A program made the position numbers and the translations under genes. Source: an uncultured Pseudomonadota bacterium (GTDB lineage: Bacteria > Myxococcota_A > UBA9160 > PR03). Taken from it: a DNA stretch of 38,077 nucleotides. Positions 32,461 through 38,077 of this stretch are shown here, piece after piece. The stretch lies in assembly GCA_900696485.1 (NCBI GenBank), contig CAADGG010000018.1:1-38077 (forward strand), read 5' to 3'. Position 1 is the stretch's first letter, and each line of letters begins with the position of its first letter. The notes beneath the pieces were generated by a model, which did no database searches, was not told the DNA's origin, and saw only the letters and a list, made by a program, of their open reading frames with translations.

Positions 32461-32660
32461 TTCGTGGCCTAATGACGCCCGTGCGCTCGCTTCCCCGGCG
32501 GGTACGGAGTCGGGGAAGTGGTTCGTCACTGCGACGAAGAGGCGCCGCTCGGGAGTGCCCTTCTGGCCAAGCGGCGAGAGGGATCCGAGAACCGAATCGT
32601 TCCTTCGGCGTCTCGAGAGACACTCTCCAAGGTGGATTCGAAACGGGGGTTCTGTCGCCG

Positions 32661-34640
32661 ATGTGTGGTTTCGCCGGAATCCTGAGGCGTGGGGAGCGGC
32701 CGCTGCCGGATCCGGCCGTGCTGCGGCGGATGATCGGGACGATCGAGCATCGCGGCCCCGACGAGTCCGGCGAGTTCCTGGCCGACGACGTCCAGCTCGG
32801 CGTCGTCCGGCTGTCGATCATCGACGTGAAGGAAGGCCACCAGCCCGTCTACGGCTGTGATCCCGGCATCGTCGCGGTGTACAACGGAGAGCTCTACAAC
32901 CACTACGAGCTGCGCCGCGAGCTGCAACAGGACCGCCACCGGCTCCAGAGCGAGTCCGACTCAGCCGTGCTGCCGCATGCCTACGAGCTGTGGGGGACCG
33001 ACTTCGTCCAGCACCTGCGCGGGATGTTCGCGGTGGCGCTCTGGGAGGCTCGCGAGCGGCGGCTGCTGCTGGCGCGCGACCGGCTCGGCATCAAGCCGCT
33101 CTATGTGGCAGAAACCCCGCATTTCGTCCTGTTCGCGTCGGAGATCAAGGCGCTGCTCGCCTCCGGTCTGGTGCCGCGCGAGATCGACCACGACGCGCTC
33201 GACGACCTGTTCTCGCTCTCGTATCCGTGTCCGCCGCGGACCATGTTTGCCGGCATCCGCGAGCTGCGGCCGGCGCACTGGGTCGAGGCGCGTGCCGGAG
33301 ACGGCCGCGGCCTGCGCGAGCCTCGGCGCTACTGGCGGGCCCCGTTCGTGCCGCGCGGCGAGCATCGCCGGATCTCGCGCCGCGACGCCGAGGCGGAGCT
33401 GCACGAACTGCTGCGGCGCAAGGTGTACGAGCATCTGCAGTCGGACGTCCCGGTCGCGACGTATCTGTCCGGCGGACTCGATTCGTCGGTGATCTCGGCG
33501 CTCGTGAAGGAGACGACGGGCGATCCGCCGACGACGTTCTCGATCGGCTTCGAATCCTTCGAGCACGATGAGCTTGCCTTCGCCAACCGCATGGCGGCAG
33601 CTCTCGGGAGCCCCCAGCACACCGTCGTGTGTGACCGAGCGACCGCCGACGGGTATCCCGAGGTGCTGTGGCACATGGAGCTGCCGCTCCAGTTCCCCCT
33701 GGCGCTACCGCTCGAACGCCTGTCCGCCAGCGCGCGAGGGCAGGGCTTCAAGGTGATCCTGACCGGCGAGGGCGCCGATGAACTGTTCGGCGGCTACGAC
33801 TGCTTCCGCGGCGACAAGATGCGAAGGATCTTCGACCGGCCGGCGTTGCGCCAGCTCCGTCCGGCCGTCTACCGACGGCTCTATGGCTGGCACGGCTTCC
33901 CGGAAGGCACCGTCGAGATGATGCTCGAGAACCAGGGCCGCTCCGCCGAGATCAAGCGCCGCTTCGGCGGGATCTATCCGCCCTGGTACGACATGTGGAG
34001 CACGCTGGATCTCGACCGTGCGCGGCTGCTCGCACCGGATGGGCGCCGCGTGCGCCCCTACGACGAGCCTTCCGACGGCCTGCTCGACCTGCTTCCGGAG
34101 CACGTGGAGGCGCTCCATCCCTTCGATGCGGTCCTCGCCTTCGAACTCGAGAGCCGGCTGTCGTCGTGGATCCTGCCGATCGGCGACCGGGCGTCGATGG
34201 CGAACGGGGTCGAGGCGCGCGTGCCGTTCCTCGATCACGAGGTCGTCGAGTTCGTCGCGAAGCTCTCGCCGTCGCTCAAGATGCGCGGCTTCACGGAGAA
34301 GGCGCTGCTCCGCGGCGCCATGCGGGATCTGCTGCCTCCGGAGATCGTCAAACGCCAGAAGCGCCCGTTCTATACGCCGCTCAAGAGCTGGTTCTTCGCC
34401 GAGGACGGTCCGGCCTACGTGTCGGAAGTGCTGGGCGAGCGGGCCGTGCGGGAGGCCGGGCTCTTCGATCCCGAGATCGTTGCGCGCTTGCGCCGCGACC
34501 TGCACGAGGTCCCCGATGGGCATTTGCAGCGCGTCAAGCACGAATGGGTCCTGACCCTCGTGCTGGGGACACAGCTCCTGCACCGGCTGTTCATTGCGCA
34601 CGATGCAGACCTCGGCTCGGCGCCGGGTTCATGGGCCTGA
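32661..34640 (+). CDS. asnB: Asparagine-synthase-like glutamine amidotransferase
   Basis: This 659-residue ATP-dependent amide-forming enzyme has an N-terminal class II glutaminase domain whose nucleophile Cys2 follows the initiator Met (MCGFAGI). RGPDESG, Arg50, the YNGELYN segment and ESD at 98-100 complete the ammonia-releasing site. The synthetase domain has the PPi-loop SGGLDSS at 270-276 and GEGADELFGGYD at 369-380. All known catalytic residues are present, so it should be active. It need not make free asparagine: AsnB-like enzymes in exosortase and secondary-metabolite loci amidate other carboxylates. The ATG at 32661 is chosen because Cys must be residue 2 for catalysis; the longer frame from 32445 is shadow. 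Its end overlaps the transporter gene by 10 bases, so the product probably belongs to the same pathway as the transporter and the acyltransferase. Confidence 0.92.
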   Translation: MCGFAGILRRGERPLPDPAVLRRMIGTIEHRGPDESGEFLADDVQLGVVRLSIIDVKEGHQPVYGCDPGIVAVYNGELYNHYELRRELQQDRHRLQSESDSAVLPHAYELWGTDFVQHLRGMFAVALWEARERRLLLARDRLGIKPLYVAETPHFVLFASEIKALLASGLVPREIDHDALDDLFSLSYPCPPRTMFAGIRELRPAHWVEARAGDGRGLREPRRYWRAPFVPRGEHRRISRRDAEAELHELLRRKVYEHLQSDVPVATYLSGGLDSSVISALVKETTGDPPTTFSIGFESFEHDELAFANRMAAALGSPQHTVVCDRATADGYPEVLWHMELPLQFPLALPLERLSASARGQGFKVILTGEGADELFGGYDCFRGDKMRRIFDRPALRQLRPAVYRRLYGWHGFPEGTVEMMLENQGRSAEIKRRFGGIYPPWYDMWSTLDLDRARLLAPDGRRVRPYDEPSDGLLDLLPEHVEALHPFDAVLAFELESRLSSWILPIGDRASMANGVEARVPFLDHEVVEFVAKLSPSLKMRGFTEKALLRGAMRDLLPPEIVKRQKRPFYTPLKSWFFAEDGPAYVSEVLGERAVREAGLFDPEIVARLRRDLHEVPDGHLQRVKHEWVLTLVLGTQLLHRLFIAHDADLGSAPGSWA

Positions 34641-37198
34641 TCCCGGCCGTCGTGCGCGGAACGGAGTTCCCGGTCCGGCGGCCGGGCCTCTCGCTCGGGC
34701 TGGCGGGCCTCCTTACGCTGTTCTTCGTCGCCGGCCTCGGCCGGCTCGAGATCGACTCTTCGCTCGAGGCGATGGCCGTGCAGGGGGATGCCCTCCACGC
34801 GCTGCACGACCAGAACCAGGACGTCTTCGGCAGCGACGAGGTGCTCTCGATCGCAGTGCCGTTCGAGGACGCCCTGTCGCGCGAGGCCCTGACGCGGCAG
34901 CGGAGACTCGCCGACGCGGTGGCCGCCCTTCCGGTCGTCGCCGAGGTGGAGTCGCTGGCCACCATCGATGACATCGACGGATCCGACGGCATGCTGTCGA
35001 TCGGACCGCTCGTGCCCGACGGCGATCCGATGGCGCTCTCCGACGCACAGATCGAGGCGATCCGGGCGCGCGTGGCACGGCATCCCCTGTTGACCGGCCT
35101 GCTGATCTCGAGGGACGGACGGACGGCGGCGCTCCAGGTCCGCTTCGATCACGCGAGCACGGAGCCGGAGCGGAATGCGGCGCTGGCCGCGATCGATACG
35201 CTGCTCGCGGCGGAGCTGGGCGAGCGTCCGTTCTACCTCGCCGGCCACCTGTTCATGAAGAGCGAGATCGCGCGCACCATCACGCGGGATCTAGGGGTCC
35301 TGCTGCCCGTGACGATCGGGGTCATGGCGCTGCTGCTGTTCGTGGCGATGCGCTGCTGGCGGACCGCGCTGCTGAGCCTTGCGGGGGTGCTGCTCGCCGT
35401 CGTCTGGATGCTCGGAGCGATGGGCTGGATCGGGATTCCGCTGACGGCGATGTCCAACACGGCGCCGACGATCCTGCTCGCACTCGGAACCGCCTACGTC
35501 CTGCATCTGGCTGCCGCGGCACAGCGACGGGCGGAGCAAGCCGGTACGCCAGCCGAGATCGCCGAGCACGCGCTGCGCGAGGTCCGCTTCGGCATGCTGG
35601 TGGCCGGCGTGACGACGATCTTCGGCTACGGATCGCTCACGCTGTCGCGCGTGCCGGTCGTGCGCGGGTTCGGCTTCACGCTCGCGATCGGAATCCTTTC
35701 GGTCATGGCGGTCGGGCTCTTCGTGCTGCCGGCCGCGTTTGCGTGGATGCGGCCGAGCGGCCACCGGGGCGTCTTCGGCCCGACGACCGGACTCGGCGAG
35801 CCGCTGCTCGCGATCGCGCGGCTGACGAATCGCCGGGCGCGCGTCGTGGTGGCCTCGGCGATCGGGCTGTCGGCGATCGCCGCCGTCTCGATCCTCGGGA
35901 TCGAAGTGGATTCGAGCGGACCGAAGCGCTTTCCGCCGGACTCGCGCTTTCGCGTCTCGTCCGAGTTCTACCGTACGCAGCTCTCGGGCGACGTCCTGGA
36001 GAGTGTGTACCTGAAGGGGCCGAAGGATCATTTCCTGGAGCCCGAGACGCTGCGGCGGATCCAGGCCTTCCAACGCGACGCCGAAGCCTTGCCGGAGATC
36101 GACCGGACGATCTCGATCGCCGACTACGTGGCGTTCATGAATCGGGAGATGTTCGACGGCGAGGCCGCCATGCTGCGCATCCCCGCGACGCCAGAAGAGG
36201 TCGCACAGTATCTCTTTCTGTACACCTCATCCGGAAATCCCGAAGAGTTCGACGATCTGATCGATCCGGATGCCGGCCAGACGCGGATCATCCTCAAAGC
36301 CGATGTCCCCTCGAGCCGTGCAAGTGCCGCGCTGCGTACGAGACTCCAGGCGCTCGCCGAGCGACACTTCCCGGCCGAGGCGGGCCCCGACGCCGTGCTG
36401 AGCACCGAGATCCTGCTCTCCCGCGCTGCCGAGGCGGTGGTCCATGAACAGATCCAGAGTTTTGCGATCGCGCTCCTGCTGATCCTCGGCACCGTGATGG
36501 TGAGCTTCCGCTCCTTCTCCGCGGGACTCTACATGCTGCTGCCGAACGGCATTCCGCTCGTCCTGAATCTTTCGGTGATGTCGTTGCTGGACATCTCCCT
36601 CAGCGACGCCACGTCGATCATCTCGGTCACCGCACTCGGAATTGCCGTCGACAGCAGCGTCCACCTGCTGGTCCGGATGCGCGCCCTCGAAGCCCGCCAT
36701 GGCTCTCCGTCGGCCGCCGTGCTGCACGCCCTGCTGACGACCGGGCGGCCGATCGTGCTGACCACGGTCCTGATCGTCGCGGGCTTCAGCGTGTTGCTGC
36801 TCTCGGATTTCCAGTCTGTCGCCGAGCTCGGCATCTTCACCGCGCTCACGATGATCTTCTGCCTGCTCGGTGACCTGCTGGTGCTGCCGGCGCAGTTCCT
36901 GGCTCGCCGGCGCAAGCTGGCTTCGCCGGCGGCGCGAGCCGTGGCGGTCGAGAGTGGCGGCACGCTGCTCGCGGCGCTGCTGCGGGAAGAGCCGCCCGGC
37001 GAACGAAGCCTCACGTTTTTCGACGAGACACGGCCGCCTTCCGAGGCGGCGCCGGAAGGGGGCCGGAAACCGGTGCGACTACGCCCCCTCGACCGCGAAG
37101 ACGAGTCGTCGCATGTCATCGATCCGGCGCCGGGTGGCGCTTGGATCCTGTCGGATCTGGAGACCGGACCCGCGATGGCAGCCATGGGAGGTCCTTGA
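34631..37198 (+). CDS. MMPL/RND-superfamily lipid transporter
   Basis: This 855-residue inner-membrane transporter shows the RND/MMPL layout. TM1 is near residue 20-35, and a periplasmic loop runs to about 210. A helix bundle near 220-390 includes NTAPTILLALGTAYVLHL and GVTTIFGYGSLTLS. A second loop follows, and a second bundle near 610-770 includes SIISVTALGIAVDSSVHLLV and TVLIVAGFSVLLLSDFQSVA. A charged cytoplasmic tail of about 90 residues follows. Family members move lipids or lipid-linked metabolites (MmpL3, HpnN). The start overlaps the last 10 bases of asnB and its TGA overlaps the acyltransferase ATG (TGATG). The closeness implies a shared product, with the divergent LolA-like protein as a likely periplasmic partner. 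Confidence 0.9.
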   Translation: MGLIPAVVRGTEFPVRRPGLSLGLAGLLTLFFVAGLGRLEIDSSLEAMAVQGDALHALHDQNQDVFGSDEVLSIAVPFEDALSREALTRQRRLADAVAALPVVAEVESLATIDDIDGSDGMLSIGPLVPDGDPMALSDAQIEAIRARVARHPLLTGLLISRDGRTAALQVRFDHASTEPERNAALAAIDTLLAAELGERPFYLAGHLFMKSEIARTITRDLGVLLPVTIGVMALLLFVAMRCWRTALLSLAGVLLAVVWMLGAMGWIGIPLTAMSNTAPTILLALGTAYVLHLAAAAQRRAEQAGTPAEIAEHALREVRFGMLVAGVTTIFGYGSLTLSRVPVVRGFGFTLAIGILSVMAVGLFVLPAAFAWMRPSGHRGVFGPTTGLGEPLLAIARLTNRRARVVVASAIGLSAIAAVSILGIEVDSSGPKRFPPDSRFRVSSEFYRTQLSGDVLESVYLKGPKDHFLEPETLRRIQAFQRDAEALPEIDRTISIADYVAFMNREMFDGEAAMLRIPATPEEVAQYLFLYTSSGNPEEFDDLIDPDAGQTRIILKADVPSSRASAALRTRLQALAERHFPAEAGPDAVLSTEILLSRAAEAVVHEQIQSFAIALLLILGTVMVSFRSFSAGLYMLLPNGIPLVLNLSVMSLLDISLSDATSIISVTALGIAVDSSVHLLVRMRALEARHGSPSAAVLHALLTTGRPIVLTTVLIVAGFSVLLLSDFQSVAELGIFTALTMIFCLLGDLLVLPAQFLARRRKLASPAARAVAVESGGTLLAALLREEPPGERSLTFFDETRPPSEAAPEGGRKPVRLRPLDREDESSHVIDPAPGGAWILSDLETGPAMAAMGGP

Positions 37199-37920
37199 TG
37201 TCGAGCCCGCTTGCGAAGTTGATGAATCAACGAGTCGGAAGCCGCTTCGAGTTCGGTGGCTATCGCGTCTGTCGCGCCGAGACCGAGGAGCAGCGGCTCG
37301 CTGCGTTCCGGCTGCGCCATGCGGTCTACTCCGAGGAGGGCTTCATCCGCGCCGAAGAGTTCCCGTCGGGGGCGTTTCGCGACGAGTTCGATCCGGTCTC
37401 CGAGCAGATCCTGGTGCACGATGCGTCGGGTTCCCTGGTCGGCACCACGCGCTTCGTCCTGCCGTCCGACATCGGCTTTCCGACCGAGCGCTTCTTCGAC
37501 TTCGACCCGCCCGACGTTCCGCACGAGCAGATCGGAGAGTACGGTCGTCTGGCGATCGGACCTGGGCATCGGGGAGGGGCTCGGGCGCCGATGCTCGGGA
37601 TGCTGAAGGCCGTCTTCGAACTGATGCTCGAGCACAGCATCACGCACGTCTTCGCGTTCATGCCGCCGCGCCTGGCGGCGTCCTATACGGCGCTCGGATG
37701 CGTCTCGGTGCCGTTGCGCACGCGTCCGACAAGGCGCGAGACGCACCAGCGCCGGCATGCGATGCGGGATTATTTCGCCCGCCAGGAGGTGGCGCCGGTG
37801 CTGTTCAGTCTGGCGGAGATGATGGTCGCGATCGGCATCTCCCCGGAGCGGGAGGAGACGGCGTACGTGCACCAGTCCCCGCCTCCGCCGCTCGCCACCG
37901 GGATGGGACGGCGGCGCTGA
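37198..37920 (+). CDS. GNAT-fold N-acyltransferase, FeeM/LuxI-like
   Basis: This 240-residue protein resembles the N-acyl amino acid synthases (FeeM), acyl-homoserine-lactone synthases and PEP-CTERM-associated acyltransferases, which join an acyl group from ACP or CoA to an amino group. The pattern is FRLRHAVYSEEGFI at 37-50, RDEFDPVSEQILVHD at 61-75, GTTRFVLPS at 82-90 and EYGRLAIGPGHRG at 114-126. These correspond to the conserved Arg, Asp-Glu and Glu-x-x-Arg features of the LuxI/FeeM fold. The start ATG at 37198 follows GGGAGG at six bases and overlaps the transporter stop. The C-terminal proline-rich tail (QSPPPPLATG) is extra. No luxR-type gene is adjacent, so a quorum signal is less likely than an exported acyl-amino-acid lipid. 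Substrates are not determinable here. Confidence 0.8.
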   Translation: MSSPLAKLMNQRVGSRFEFGGYRVCRAETEEQRLAAFRLRHAVYSEEGFIRAEEFPSGAFRDEFDPVSEQILVHDASGSLVGTTRFVLPSDIGFPTERFFDFDPPDVPHEQIGEYGRLAIGPGHRGGARAPMLGMLKAVFELMLEHSITHVFAFMPPRLAASYTALGCVSVPLRTRPTRRETHQRRHAMRDYFARQEVAPVLFSLAEMMVAIGISPEREETAYVHQSPPPPLATGMGRRR

Positions 37921-38077
37921 ATCCGAGAGCGGGCGAGGCGGCTTGCCCTGCTAGTGTCCTGTCTCAGAAGTTCGCCTGCATTCGATCGCGTCTCCGGGCC
38001 GCTCGCCGCGTTGCGCTCCCTCGCCGTAGCGACGGCTATGCCTCGGTCGCGCGCCTTGCGAGCGACCCGGAGACACG
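37921..38077. repeat. Nested inverted repeat at the window end
   Basis: GTCTCCGGGCCGCTCGC (37990-38006) pairs with 38058-38074 over 17 bases with one mismatch. The 51-base loop holds a second perfect stem, GCCGT-AGCG-ACGGC (38023-38036). There is no T-run, so it is not a standard terminator. It looks like a REP-type or miniature palindromic element placed after the acyltransferase operon. A palindrome-like TGTCCTGTCTCAG stretch precedes it. Confidence 0.7.

Noticed and set aside
32399..32821. N-terminal extension of the LolA-like protein
   Set aside because: The GTG at 32398 has GGAGGT at the right distance and begins the signal peptide; the extension overlaps asnB on the other strand.
33995..34630. 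N-terminal extension of the MMPL transporter
   Set aside because: It is an out-of-frame shadow of asnB with arginine-rich sequence. The ATG at 34631 starts directly before the first membrane helix.
37198..37920. Quorum-sensing LuxI synthase
   Set aside because: The fold resembles LuxI, but there is no LuxR-type gene nearby. The overlap with a lipid transporter favours an N-acyl amino acid or PEP-CTERM-type acyltransferase.
1..38077. CRISPR array, rRNA, riboswitch or toxin-antitoxin pair
   Set aside because: I saw no regularly spaced repeats, rRNA sequence, recognisable riboswitch core or paired small genes of known toxin-antitoxin families.

Overview
The window is a GC-rich bacterial chromosome segment from a Gram-negative organism with an outer membrane (lipoproteins, a TolC-type outer membrane factor, RND and MMPL pumps, a Tat-exported redox enzyme). 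Two PEP-CTERM proteins and a myxobacterial-style cysteine-rich secreted protein suggest a deltaproteobacterial-type lineage (Myxococcota, Desulfobacterota or Binatota-like). That placement is an inference; no marker gene here settles it.

Layout. 1-50 is the 3' part of tRNA-Pro(GGG). 272-6076 (minus) is a five-gene operon: a TetR regulator followed by the alpha, beta, gamma and TorD-like chaperone genes of a type II DMSO reductase family molybdoenzyme, of the ethylbenzene/steroid-C25 dehydrogenase kind. Palindromes lie on its likely promoter. 6.2-10.6 kb is a decayed zone: a broken IS110-type transposase, a secreted coiled-coil protein, a TRAP-permease tail, a MAPEG and an MDR oxidoreductase gene, and gene fragments. 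Part of it is bracketed by two direct copies of a 45-bp repeat. 10.6-14.3 kb holds a PEP-CTERM protein, a cysteine-rich protein and a PEP-CTERM tandem-repeat protein broken by a stop codon and a frameshift. 14.4-17.6 kb is a glycogen phosphorylase gene of different base composition between IS256-like and IS3-like remnants, probably acquired by transfer.

17.8-25.5 kb (minus) is a heavy-metal-type efflux operon in the order response regulator, histidine kinase, outer membrane factor, membrane fusion protein, RND pump. The fusion protein has an apparent one-base frameshift at its end. After a DUF1345 membrane protein comes a minus-strand group of a small secreted protein, an AcvB/VirJ lipoprotein and MprF. 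The last two are the known partners for making, flipping and hydrolysing aminoacyl-phosphatidylglycerol. A P-type ATPase tail remnant sits between them.

The last 6.5 kb is the most interesting part. A LolA-like periplasmic protein diverges from a tightly overlapping operon of an asparagine-synthase-like amidotransferase, an MMPL/RND lipid transporter and a FeeM/LuxI-like GNAT N-acyltransferase. The set reads like a small pathway that makes and exports an acylated amino-acid or amide lipid; no product is known from the sequence. The window ends in a long nested inverted repeat.
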